This document shows, one piece after another, positions 1 through 9,800 of a DNA stretch of 64,000 nucleotides. The position numbers and the translations under genes are program-made. Location: positions 2,130,000 to 2,193,999 of the forward strand of contig CM030934.1 of assembly GCA_018136815.1 (NCBI GenBank), in the 5' to 3' direction. Position 1 is the first letter of the stretch. The number at the start of each line of letters is the position of its first letter. Under the pieces are notes generated by a model, which was not told the DNA's origin, made no database searches, and saw nothing but the letters and a program-made list of their open reading frames with translations. The DNA comes from Isochrysis galbana (taxonomy: Eukaryota > Haptophyta > Isochrysidales > Isochrysidaceae).

Positions 1-2626
1 CCTCTTCCAGTGCGACATGCACGCCGACACTGCGCTGATCCTCGCCGCAAAGAACGGCCATGCGCCCGTGTGTAAGCTGCTCCACCGGAGCGGTGCGTGC
101 GAGCACGTGCGCAACATGTCACGCGAGAACGCCTACGACGTGGCAAACCACATGCGGCACATCGACGTGCTGCGCGTCTTCAGCCCGTACGAATCTGACC
201 AGGACGTCGGCGAGCAGACTCTCGATGGGACGCTGCCTCGCGATCAAGGTGAAAACGACGTCACCCTGCTGATGCTCGCCAGCCGTGAGGGCAGGCTTGA
301 TGAGGTGCGAAAGCTTCTCGAAGCCCGCGCGGACGTGAGCCACCAGTCCAAATCCGGTTGCACTGCCCTCATGATGGCGGCTGAAGAGGGGCGGCCCGAG
401 CATGTCGCGGTAGTAAAGGCGCTGCTAGAGCACGACGTGGAGAAAATGAGTTTGCAGCTGAAAGAGAAGAAGAAGGGCAAAAGCGCGCTCGCCCTCGCAG
501 TACAGGCGGGAAACCTTGAGGTGGTGAAGCTGCTCGCAGACAGGGGCGCCGACATGGATGTGCGCCTCACCAAAAAGATACCGCACAAGGAAACCCAGGA
601 GCCTGTAGAGAAAGACGGGAGATCGCTTCTCCATCTGGCATGTATGCATGGGCACGTTCACGTTGTCGAGTTGCTCCTCCAGCGCCACGCCGCGATCAAC
701 GACAGGAACGCCGTTGGCGACACGCCCATCATGCTCGCGGCGCGCTTCGGCCATCTCGATGTGGTCAAACTGCTCCTAGAGAAGGGGTGCGACATCTCCG
801 CGGAAACGAAGGAGCCTTGCTGGTCATCCATCCACCGCGCGTGCGGCGCCGGATACGCCCGGATCACCCTGGAGCTCCTGGTCAAGCACCCCCCCCTCAT
901 GAACCACGTCGACATGCGCGGCGTGACGCCGCTGATGGCCGCAGTCGGCGCCGACGCGTCGGAGTGTGCCGTCATTCTCATAGACAAAGGGGCCAAGGTG
1001 GACGAGACCAACGATGTGGGCGAGACAGCAGTCTTCATCGCGGCGAAAGCCGGCCAGGCTCAGAGCCTGCGCACCCTTCTCACGAATAAGAATATGGGCG
1101 CCGACCTCGTTAACAAGCCGAACTTGCACGGCGAGACGCCCCTGATGGCCGCGTGCAAATATGGCCACGAGTCGACTGCGCGGCTGCTGGTGAACGCCAA
1201 GGCCGACTTCGATGGGCCAGCCAGCGCGAAAGAGAACGCGCTCATGATCGCCGCCGGCGCCGGGCACGAGCCCATAGTGCGGATGCTGCTCAACAACGGC
1301 GCGAAGGAGCGCAAGGATGAGGCGATAGCGCGCGCCGAGAAGGCTCGCCGCGAGATGGATAGCGAAAGCTCGGCACGCGCCCCGGAGGGTGAGAGCCGCT
1401 TCGACAAGGTCATCGCGCTCCTCCACAAGGAGCCGGACGAGGAGCTCTCGATGGAGGTTTCAGACGAGGCACAGCGAGCGGAGGCCGCTGTCGCCCTCGC
1501 GAACACGACGAGGCACGGAGCGACAGTCGACATAAGTGCGGACCTGGACGAGGCACTCCGATCGCTGGAGAAATTCAAGGAGTTCCACAAAGGCCAAATC
1601 GTGCCGCCGCGCCCCTCGAAGATAGAGCTCGAGGCCAAGAGGACGGCGGCCGGCGACCTCGCAATCATCAACGGTATTGTCGTCCAGCGTGGCCCTTTCA
1701 ACGCCATCTGGCTGCGCGCAGGTTGCGTGGACAAGGTGCCATGGAGCGCGCTGTGGCAGACCCTCAAGGCGTGCGCTAACCGTGCCATCCGGCAGCAAAG
1801 GGACGTGGCCGACCAGGGTAGGATACCGCAGGCCATCTGGCTGGGCATCACGGAGCTCACACTCCAGTCCATCGACTTCACGTGGCTCAAGCGCAACGGT
1901 TTCAAATTCCACCACTACCGTCGGGCGGGCCACGTGCAGACTGTTGACGAGATCGCCGACCGTGCCAAGGCGATGAAGCCCGAGACAGACGGTTCGCTCG
2001 AACCAGCCGAGTTCGTCTACTATTGTTGGCCGACTGATCGGAAGGATTTTGCGGACATGGTGCCTGAATACGCCACCTCGATCGAGGGTGCGACCGGCGT
2101 TCTGCTGTCGCCCGACGAGAAGCACGTGCTGCTCGTCCATGAGCGCGGCAGCTGGTCTACGCCCGGCGGCGCCGTCAACGCGGGAGAGATGAAGGTGGAC
2201 GCACTGGCGCGCGAGGCGATGGAGGAGGTGGGCGTCGATCTAGACCCCGAGTTCGCGCCTGTCTACCTCGGAGGCTACCAGCAAGGTGGGGCGCGCGACG
2301 ACCATAACAACGACAACTTCTCGGCGTTCGTCGTGCGGCTGCAGCGCAAGGAGTTTAACGTCGACAATAAGGAGGTCCAACACGCTGCGTGGTTCGACTG
2401 GCGGGCACTGCTGGGGCGCTGGCGTGAAGCCAGGGAGGCTGGCGAGGCGCCTGCGCGCAAGATCGAGGTCGACATGGAGGCGGTGGCACCCGACTGCACG
2501 GTCAAGGCGAAGAATACTGTCTCGACCAACCTGCTCGAGTGGCTCGATACATACGAGCGGCGTTTGGGCATGAAGTGCGCCATTGAGTCTAAGGGCAGGA
2601 ACAAGATTGTGCGCATTGGTGTCTAG
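1..2626 (+). CDS. Ankyrin-repeat / pre-Nudix / Nudix hydrolase fusion (5' partial)
   Basis: The frame is open to the window edge, so the true start lies upstream; the first Met is at 17. Residues ~1-430 (counted from 17) are ankyrin repeats with recurring TPLM-A-A-GH and G-T-L-AA-GH patterns. Residues ~550-680 resemble the pre-Nudix domain of plant NUDT2/6/8-type proteins (AIWLGITE, GFKFHHYRRAGH). The Nudix box at ~717-739 is canonical (G-x5-E-x7-RE-x2-EE-x-G-V), so the hydrolase site for nucleoside-diphosphate-linked substrates looks intact. Single exon as seen. The ankyrin array probably binds a partner or targets the enzyme; the substrate cannot be read from sequence. Domain calls are confident; the combined role is inference. 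Confidence 0.88.
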   Translation, partial: LFQCDMHADTALILAAKNGHAPVCKLLHRSGACEHVRNMSRENAYDVANHMRHIDVLRVFSPYESDQDVGEQTLDGTLPRDQGENDVTLLMLASREGRLDEVRKLLEARADVSHQSKSGCTALMMAAEEGRPEHVAVVKALLEHDVEKMSLQLKEKKKGKSALALAVQAGNLEVVKLLADRGADMDVRLTKKIPHKETQEPVEKDGRSLLHLACMHGHVHVVELLLQRHAAINDRNAVGDTPIMLAARFGHLDVVKLLLEKGCDISAETKEPCWSSIHRACGAGYARITLELLVKHPPLMNHVDMRGVTPLMAAVGADASECAVILIDKGAKVDETNDVGETAVFIAAKAGQAQSLRTLLTNKNMGADLVNKPNLHGETPLMAACKYGHESTARLLVNAKADFDGPASAKENALMIAAGAGHEPIVRMLLNNGAKERKDEAIARAEKARREMDSESSARAPEGESRFDKVIALLHKEPDEELSMEVSDEAQRAEAAVALANTTRHGATVDISADLDEALRSLEKFKEFHKGQIVPPRPSKIELEAKRTAAGDLAIINGIVVQRGPFNAIWLRAGCVDKVPWSALWQTLKACANRAIRQQRDVADQGRIPQAIWLGITELTLQSIDFTWLKRNGFKFHHYRRAGHVQTVDEIADRAKAMKPETDGSLEPAEFVYYCWPTDRKDFADMVPEYATSIEGATGVLLSPDEKHVLLVHERGSWSTPGGAVNAGEMKVDALAREAMEEVGVDLDPEFAPVYLGGYQQGGARDDHNNDNFSAFVVRLQRKEFNVDNKEVQHAAWFDWRALLGRWREAREAGEAPARKIEVDMEAVAPDCTVKAKNTVSTNLLEWLDTYERRLGMKCAIESKGRNKIVRIGV

Positions 2627-2860
2627 TGGGGCGTTCGTGGCAGCCGGCGAAGATATTGGGGGGCTCCATGCATGTATTCGTGTTTGTGTTCTACTATTCC
2701 GGGATTTCGCGAGGTCTCGAGAGCGGTTGTGGTCTCGAGAGCGCATTTGCTATCGAGAAAATTACTCATCCCTCCGTGAGACATGAGACTTGTTTCGAAA
2801 GCGGTTGCCAGCAAGCGGCTTGCGCCTTCATTGATTAGCACTCGTTATCTCACAGCTCAA

Positions 2861-2995
2861 TAGGGCGGTCAAACAGCTATTTTAACTTCTAAGGGTGAAA
2901 ATTGACCAAGTCAAGATTGAGGATTCATTACGAGATTTTTGGATATGGTGACCGGATAGGTGTAACTAGCACATATCCGGTGCCCTTTGGGCCCT
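2861..2995 (+). mobile_element. hAT-like element end (solo left end)
   Basis: Starts TAGGGCGGTCAAACAG, the terminal motif shared with 18292, 15901, 35289 and others. The next ~100 bases (TTCTAAGGGTGAAAATT, AGTCAAGATTGAGG) closely match the left end at 18292. The stretch near 2970 with a CACATATCCGG motif matches the inverted end finishing at 42731. No matching right end was found nearby, so the rest is lost or unrecognised. Confidence 0.6.
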
Positions 2996-4317
2996 AGACC
3001 CCCCACGGTAGCCCCCACAGCGATGCGTAACCAGAAAACGCGCAAATTGGCCAGAAATCACTATCGCGGAGGGCCGACGTCCGACGCGAGCGCGGGCGAG
3101 CGTCGGGCCGCTAATCGACGCGTACCCGGCGCAGCGTGCCTCGGACAGCCACAGCCATGCGCGTAGGCTGCCAGGAGCGCCTCTTACTGCCCCCCATGCC
3201 CGCCGCCGCCTCATCGCAAATCGCCCCCTCGCGTCCCTCGCTAGCGCGCCAACGGAGGGGTCCCGGAGCGCCCGAGTTAGGCGTGCGCCCGGGCGCGCTG
3301 CGAAAGCTTTCTTCGCCATCAGCCCGGTGTCCGGGCCAGCCAGGACATTGAGTGAGCAGAACCCGCCGCGCCAGCGACGCCAATCGCGCCAGCCGCGCGC
3401 CGGTGCCTCGTCGCAATCCCACCCCCGGCGGCATTCAAACGCGCTCACGCACGGCCCCGAGGGGCCCGGAGCGCCCAACTCGGAGCCGCGACCGGGCGCG
3501 CTGCGAGATGGAGCTCACCACTCCCGATTAAATTCCTACGTTAATATTCAATGAACATTCTCTCACGCCAGTGGACGTCGTCCCACAGGCCGGTGGCCTC
3601 GACAGCGACGCACGCGCTAACGAGCGAGAGCGAGAGCGAGCGGGGAGAGGTAGCACGGAGACGGAGACGGAGAGACCAACCACGGAATATCTTTAGACCG
3701 GAGAACATTTTGGACGAAATCCCTTCCGTCGGCCAAGGAGAGCAGGACGGAGAGAGAGAGAGGAGAGAGAGAGTCTCACAGAGCGACTGCAGACGAGCGT
3801 GAAGTCGAAGTCGTGTCTTTTTATTACCTTAAACGAGCCAACACTTATAGTAACAGCAAAAACAAAATTCGAATCGCAAATTTCGAGACCAAAATCTGCA
3901 AACCTGGGCTTGAGACCATGGAGAATCCGAATGTGTATGTCTTGGGTGTCAGTAGCAACACGGGGAACTGTTGAATTGTGAGTGTGGGCACGTACTTACA
4001 CGAATATTCATGCCTACGGCCTTCAGCTTCAGAGTTCAGAAGGGTGCAAGGTGAGAGCCGCCACGGGGAAGTCGCTCGCTGCGTGACGATGACTGCATTG
4101 AAAATGACCTCAAGACTGCGTGAATAATGTCATGAAAATCATAATAATCAGCTTTGGCGGCTCGGGTAGGCGCGGCCGGCATGCGCAAACAGAATCGCCC
4201 CCTCCCCCTCCCCCCCCCCCCCCGCCCCCCCCCCGGAGTTTCGCGCAAGTTGCGCATAATGGGCGATTTTGAGCCCAAATTTCTCCTTTGAAAGTTATAC
4301 ATATAAATATAAATGGA
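2996..4317. other. Intergenic, no gene recognised
   Basis: GC-rich DNA with short overlapping open frames on both strands and no recognisable domain. Contains a purine-rich GAGAGCGAGAG-type low-complexity stretch around 3625-3780 and a C-homopolymer run near 4208-4235. No RNA gene was seen. Confidence 0.5.
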
Positions 4318-4384
4318 TGACCTAATATCAGGTATCAGGGGTGGTGGACCTTATATCATGATAGCAGGACCTAATATTAGGCTG
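4318..4384. repeat. Palindrome-motif island (CCTAATATTAGG type)
   Basis: Three imperfect copies of a palindromic word in ~65 bases: CCTAATATCAGG, CCTTATATCATG and the perfect palindrome CCTAATATTAGG. One of five such islands in this window, each with its own palindrome. The segment just downstream (~4390) shares the ~20-base CCGCGGCAAGCGCAAGCACC with ~35257, beside a hAT end. Function unknown; possibly a transposon subterminal region. Confidence 0.4.
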
Positions 4385-4864
4385 ATGGAGCAACTAGGGC
4401 CGCGGCAAGCGCAAGCACCCTCCCCCTTATGCCACCCAGCTCTTCACTAGCTTTCTACCTGCGCTAGCTGTAGCGCCCCTCCCTCCACACTCAAACAGCA
4501 AACAGCCCCCCACGGTGGGCCCCACGCCAGGATCCTGTTCTGGTCTCGCAGGCAAGGGGGCCTAATGGGAGGGAGAGGAGCAACTCCTCGTCAGAGAGGA
4601 GCTGTGAGGAAGGAGATGTCTGAGTGGGGGCGCTATACCCTTGCGCTAGGCATGGGCAACGACGCCGCCTCAAGACATGTCCTCCCTCTTGTCTTGAGTC
4701 TTGAGTCGAAAAATTTTTGGTGCTTGAAACAGAGGACGAGGACGAGGGGGGTTGTGCTTCTTGGGTTGGTTGTAGTTGCAAGAGGGAGTGGGAGAGGGAG
4801 TGAAGTGTTGGAAGAGTGCCCAAGGCAGGGCACTGAGTTGTAGGTAATTGTGGCCCAAAAAAAA

Positions 4865-5308
4865 TATTGCTATAGTTTTAGCGATGGAGCGCGCGCCGAC
4901 CGCTCCCACCTCCCAGCCCCCCGCCGTCACGACGCCCCAACGGGGCCGCCCCAAACCGCCGGAGCCCAAGCGCCCACAGGCCGCCGCGCCGCTTGACAAC
5001 GACGTCGACATGACGGCACCACCCTCGCCTCCCAAGCAGCCACAGATACAGGGAACAGGCAAAGTCCTGTTCCCTGGTGACAACCAGACCCAGGGCAATG
5101 CCCTGCCGCCCAACTCCTCCGCTCCTCCACCAACTCAAGGACTCCCCATGGGGGTGGCAGCAGGGTGACAACCAGACCCAGGGCAATGCCCTGCCGCCCA
5201 ACTCCTCCGCTCCTCCACCAACTCAAGGACTCCCCATGGGAGGTGGCAGCTCTGCTGCCACCCCCATGGCGGCCACTCCTACCATCAGTGCACCCCTCGG
5301 GGGGTCGG
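4865..5308 (+). mobile_element. LINE family A, 5' end fragment (ORF1 N-terminus)
   Basis: The ORF1 start at 4884 encodes a Pro-rich MERAPTAPTSQ-type N-terminus, the same head as at 44310 (minus). Near 5270-5300 it matches the start of the homologous part of ORF1 in the long LINE (ATPT.SAPLGG, near 63500). An 88-bp tandem duplication (5078-5165 and 5166-5253) breaks the frame. It ends where an oppositely oriented LINE fragment begins (~5309), a tail-to-tail junction. About 500 bases upstream (4385-4864) hold no gene that I recognise. Confidence 0.7.
5078..5253 (+). repeat. 88-bp tandem duplication inside LINE ORF1
   Basis: Two nearly identical units beginning GTGACAACCAGACCCAGGG and ending CCCATGGG(G/A)GTGGCAGC. 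The period of 88 is not a multiple of three, so it shifts the LINE ORF1 frame. Confidence 0.85.
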
Positions 5309-6645
5309 TTATAGTACGTATATCGCTTTCGGGGCGTCTCCTTTTGGGTAGATGAATAGGTTGTCTACAATGGTTTCTTCCCTGCTCCTTTCTAATCCTG
5401 GTGTGAACCGTGCAATTTTATTCAGTTCGCCTAGGATGTTGGTTATCCCGGGGCATTCGCCTAGGTGTGTCGAGGACTCATCCGTTTCCCCACAAATGCG
5501 GCACGTGTTGGCTCTGTCTGGAAAGCGGTTGTATGTGCCCACTCGCCTGTGTGTAATATGTTTGAAGTGCAGGTGCATGTCCCTCGCCGTTACCATTGGC
5601 GTGGTGTATATTCGCGCCAGGTGCGCCCATGTATCCCCTGGTATTTGGAGTTTTTCCTCCCATTTGGCCGGCCCCGTGAGGCGTTTGCGTTTGCGGTCTT
5701 TACGCTGAAGTGCCTCGGCTATATGTTCTACCCCGGTGCCGTCTAGCGGCGTTTTGCCGTCTAGCGTGTATTCGTCCGCTAGCGGGTATTCTAGCCTTTT
5801 GTTGGTTTTGTATCCTTCCCCCCATCTCGCCGGTGGGGATATGTCTAAGTTTGTGGGTGCGGCGAGTAGTCTATTCCCGATTATAGGTGTGCCTAGGTAT
5901 GAGAGCTCCTACTCATACCACGTTCCCTTGAGGTTCGCGTAGTATTCCCCGTCTAACGTAATTCGTATTTCGGGCTGTGGTTCCTCTGGGTCGTGATGGT
6001 TGCCGGTTATATCGCGCCATGGATGTGCGCTTTCCGTTTCGGACGCGCTTTCTGCCGTCGTCAATGTCTCCGTGTTTGTTGTGGTGGGCCTCTGAGGCCA
6101 GTGTTGTGCTCGTCGCCCTGGCGCCCGAGACGCGGCCTTCTGCCCGTCCTTCGTCGTCGCTGTAGAGTGCCTCTCCGGTGTCGTCTTCTCTGTTGTCTCT
6201 GTCCCCCTTGTTGGGGGCCCACAGCTGTTCAGTGTTCTTGGCCTTTGTCGACATACCCCCATGGGGGTCTTGTCTATGATGGTGCCGGGCCAGCCCCTCG
6301 TGCCGGGGCACGAGGGCGGTACCGCGGCTGTGTAGGGGCCAGGCCCGGAGGCCTTCCCTGTTGGAACGTCCCTCTTGTGTGGTGTGGCTGGGGTGGCTGT
6401 GTGGGGTGATGTGGGTGTGCTGCATGCTGGCTACTGCCAGCATGCAGGCTGTTGTGTCTCCGTTCTCAGGGGTGGGCGGGCGCGGCCCGCTGGCTCCTGT
6501 GCCCACCTGGTCGGGCGGGTCGTCTTGGCGTGGTCGCTTCGGCGACAGTGGCGTGTCCATGAACGCTTCGTCCATGGCGGCGAGGGCGGCGGCAGCGAGG
6601 GCGGGAGGCGGCGCGCGCTCCATGACCCTATCAGTTTACTGGTAG
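5309..6645 (-). mobile_element. LINE family B, internally deleted copy (ORF1 head joined to ORF2 tail)
   Basis: On the minus strand a hairpin (6628-6645) is followed by the ORF1 start at 6623 (MERAPPPALAAAALA, then LSPKRPRQDDPP). ORF1 runs to ~5990, then passes into sequence aligning with the C-terminal third of family A ORF2: YPLADEYTLDGK, HLHFKHITHRRVGTYNRF, and zinc-knuckle CRICGETDESSTHLGEC. Endonuclease and reverse transcriptase regions are absent, so this is a large internal deletion. The 3' end is cut by the abutting family A fragment. Family B is clearly distinct in sequence from family A. Confidence 0.72.
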
Positions 6646-6689
6646 TTGTGTTAGTACCAGGCTAGTGAGAGTAGTGGTACTAATGCTCA

Positions 6690-7290
6690 GATAGATTATT
6701 ATTATATACTTAGTTCGCCCAGGGGGGGGCACGAGCCACGAGCCCCCCCCTCTCTCCACTCCTCCCCTGCCATGGGGGAGGAACCACTCACTCTCCTGGC
6801 AAGCCTCTCTCCTGGCACGCCTGATGGCTTGCCAGGAGCACACAGCCCTACTGACTCATTCCTCTCCCCACGAGACCGCCTAACTCGCCCGCCCTGGCCT
6901 GTCGTGGCCAGCCCATCCCTCTGACCAGCCCCTCCTCCCCCTGGGCCCCCCTGTTCAGGACCCCCCAGCCAGCTCCAGTCGACCCGCAGGGGCTCGGAGC
7001 GCTAGCGAGGGAGAGGCAGGAGGGGCCAGGGCCACAGGGCCATGCCCCAGCCTCACCTGCCCCCTGAGCTGTGCTCCCAGGCCCCTGCAGGCCACCTGGG
7101 GACCTGAAGAGGGGCCGCAGGCGCGCGCCATGGGCCCCCGTCGCAGGGAAGAGAGGAGGAAAAGGGAAGAGGGAGGGCGAGGGGGGAGCGGCAGCTCTCC
7201 CCTCCGGCAGAAACGTGTCTTCTCGCCCCGTTTGGGTAGTAACGGTGTGAACCAGGTAGCCTGGTACCAATATACCAAGATTATACCACC
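6690..7290 (+). repeat. SINE-like dispersed repeat, copy 1
   Basis: About 600 bases matching, in opposite orientation, the 760-bp insert at 41455-42214. Shared blocks are the GGGGGGGCACGAGCC start, CCTGCCATGGGGGAGG, TGGCTTGCCAGGAG and a CTGCCTCTCCCTCGCT-like block. It sits head to head with the family B LINE 5' end. No convincing coding capacity; the 3' boundary is uncertain. Confidence 0.55.
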
Positions 7291-7425
7291 CCCCAAAAGG
7301 CCTACCACTATCTACCTAGGTAGAGCTCAGCCACTACCACTATCTACCTAGGTAGCAAATATGGCTACCAATACCAAGGCTGCTACCAACCTACCAAGGG
7401 CTACCAAGGTACCTACACCTACGAC
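7291..7425. repeat. Palindrome-motif island (CTACCTAGGTAG type)
   Basis: CTATCTACCTAGGTAG occurs twice (near 7309 and 7341), with many CTACCA/TACCAA words around it. Abuts the 3' side of the SINE-like repeat. Structure resembles the other palindrome islands but with a different core. Confidence 0.45.
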
Positions 7426-8067
7426 GTGGCTAATAGGGCGGTGCCGCCCGGACCGCGCCCACGCCGCGGCTCGCTACGCTCGCCTCCCGCTGCCAATACA
7501 CATATACACATACACATACATGACATACATTCTTGTTGAAGTGATTGCACTAGATGTAGGTAGTGCACACCACAGACGCCTCCACAACCTTCTTATTCAA
7601 CCTTCAACCTTGACCCCCACCCCCACGCTTCTCGCTCCGCGACAACAGGCACCACGCACGCACGGAAAAGGCATGCACCGTGCCGTTGTGCTCACCTGTG
7701 TGAGCAACATGATGCGCCGCTGCGTGGTCCACTGCCACTTCTTCTTGGTCGGTCCCTTCCTCCCCTGCAACACAAAGATGAATCTTCCCGTCAGCGGTGA
7801 GCGCGCAGGCACCTTCCTTCACCTCGGGCATGGTACGCGATGTGGCACGAGGCACTGAGTGCTCTGCACTCGGCTGCCGGCACAGGTGGATCGGGTGCGG
7901 GAGCGCGCGAGCGGCACGCCTCGCTCGCGAGCGGTCCGCAGGTGCAGGGCTTCATGCCTCGGGACGGCGCGCGGGGCCCGTGCTCCGCCTTGGCCATGGC
8001 TCAAGCTGGGAAGGGGAGCGGCACGCGGCTCACCGGAGCGTCTCCCGCCATCATCCTGTTGAGTCAC
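7426..8067. other. Intergenic, no gene recognised
   Basis: A CA/TA-rich microsatellite-like patch lies near 7495-7530. A minus-strand open frame (7604-7855) is moderately protein-like but matches no family I know; I do not call it. Nothing else is supported. Confidence 0.4.
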
Positions 8068-8190
8068 CGTTGGGAGCGGTTCGCGAGTCAACACAGCCCC
8101 ACTGCTGGCGGAAAAAAGTCGCGGCCTCTCAACAGTCTCCCAACGACAGTGAGTCAACGAAATCCTCGCGTTGACTCGCTGTTGAGTCGC
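8068..8190. promoter_or_regulatory. Cluster of GAGTCAAC / GTTGAGTC motifs upstream of the DUF6940 gene
   Basis: Five related words in ~120 bases: GTTGAGTC near 8070 and 8182, GAGTCAAC near 8092 and 8152, and the inverse GTTGACTC near 8171. They resemble bZIP/AP-1 half-palindromes (TGAGTCA) or W-box-like TTGAC cores, and lie 140-260 bases before the start chosen at 8331. Regulatory role is inference from clustering and position. Confidence 0.3.
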
Positions 8191-8330
8191 CTTTCGGACC
8201 CCTCAAAAACCCTCGAATATATAATAGAGCCTCAACGACGGCGCCCCGACACTGTTGCGGCTGGGGGCTGTTGGGGGCCCTATTATATTGCGGCCTCCAA
8301 AAACCCTCTTCTCTTTTGTAGAGGAGAGAG

Positions 8331-8346
8331 ATGGAGAGAGTCGGCA

Positions 8347-8378
<32 letters not shown>

Positions 8379-9473
8379 CGTCGGCGGATGGCCGCCGGCG
8401 CTCTGCGGCCGCTGCGCTCCTCCTCTCCCTCGCCTCCCTCGCCGGCTGGCTCACCAGTGGCCTGCGTCTTCCTGTCACTGATCCTCGGTGGCGCCGCCCT
8501 TCTCGCCGCGCTGTGCGCCACTGCGCTCGCCACCGCCTCGTCCGCCATCACAGGCAGCAGCCGGCGCTCCGGCCCTCTCGGCCGAGGGGAGGATTTCCGC
8601 TTCGAAGCGGTTCTCGACGGGACAGGCGCGCCGGGTGGCCGCAGGAGCGCGAAGAGGAGCGACAGGCGAGGAGAGGAGGGAAGAGTTCGGGATCCGGATT
8701 CGAGGATGTGCTCCCCCGGCCCGGGCTCAGCTCACCTGATGCTTTGCACGCCTGCGCTCATGCTCGCAGGCGCATGGGTCGTGAGCAACATCCGCCCAGT
8801 TCGATCGGTTGAGGGCAAGCCGCTGGCGGGCGCGACGCCTCTCACGTGGGTGCTCAGTCCCCACTGGCGTGCGGCCAGCCGATCGTACTCACACCCATCT
8901 GCCCGCCCTGCCGCCACTCTGCATAGGTGGGCTGATGCGATCGATGCGCTACGCTCAGGCACACTGGGCCCCTTTCTAGACTCGCGGCTCGCCGCTTCGC
9001 CCCATCAGCCCGCCTTCTTTTGGGAGACGCCCCCTCTCTCGCTCTCGCACCTCACACGCCCTTTCGAGTTTGTGACCCTTGCTGCGCCGCACCTGGTGAG
9101 CGTCAATCCCGACGGCTCTGCCTTTGCTTTGCACCACAAAGCGGCTGCGCCATGTGATGTCGCCACGTTTGGCAACCTCGGTGGCGACGCCATCCTCGTA
9201 TCTCCGTGTCCGCCTAGTACGAGAGACGCGGCAGGCACGTTGGTGGGCTCCATGCATTCACCCTCGCATGGACACCTTGCTGCGTTTGTGCGCTATGCTG
9301 ATGCGTCGCAGCGCGAAGCATTTTGGCGTGCTGTCGGCGAGGCTGCATGGCAAGCGGCTCGGCGGAGTTCACCTACGTGGATCTCAACGGAGGGTTCTGG
9401 GGTACCATGGCTGCACGTGCGCCTTGACTCGCGCCCTAAGTACTTCCATCACCATGCGTACACCAAGGCTTGA
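8331..9473 (+). CDS. DUF6940 family protein
   Basis: The C-terminal ~190 residues match what I recall of DUF6940: FFWETPPL near residue 230, FEFVTLAAPHLVSVNPD, a FGNLGGDAILVSP core, HLAAFVRYADASQ, FWRAVGEA and the end WLHVRLDSRPKYF. Molecular function is unknown for the family. The N-terminal ~170 residues are low-complexity; a hydrophobic stretch at ~45-70 could be a signal or membrane segment. The start is weak: the first Met lies in a (GA)n microsatellite (8325-8380), so the real start may be further in or in an unseen upstream exon. Immediately downstream are a dispersed repeat and a LINE. Confidence 0.62.
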
Positions 9474-9656
9474 GGTGACCCGGGTCACTCTCTCGCTCTC
9501 TCGATCACGTTGCCCACGCACCACCAATAAAATTCTCGACCGACGGGCTGTCCTTGCTACGTTCCCATGCTGCTGCTGCATCTGCGACTCCCTGCTTCCC
9601 CCCACGACCTAGCCCACTATCGTCTTTCTGTCTCTCGATTGCTTTTTAGCTATTAT

Positions 9657-9774
9657 TTCCCACCTCCCCTGGGTATCCAGAGACTGCCCAGGCCACCTAC
9701 CTTCCTGCCCCGGCATCTGCCTCCCCCCTCCCACAAAACTCCTCCTGCCCCACAAAACAAAATGGCATCAGTGA
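9657..9774 (+). repeat. Dispersed repeat R2, copy 1
   Basis: Matches 32332-32455 in the same orientation: CACCTCCCCTGGGT, TGCCCCGGCA, then CCCCAC and AATGGC near the end. Lies between the DUF6940 gene and the 3' end of a LINE. No coding potential seen. Confidence 0.5.
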
Positions 9775-9800
9775 GGGCGTGTCACATCGCCAAGGATGAG

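Noticed and set aside
7604-7855. Minus-strand exon-like frame
   Set aside because: Protein-like composition but no family match, no clear start and no splice partners.
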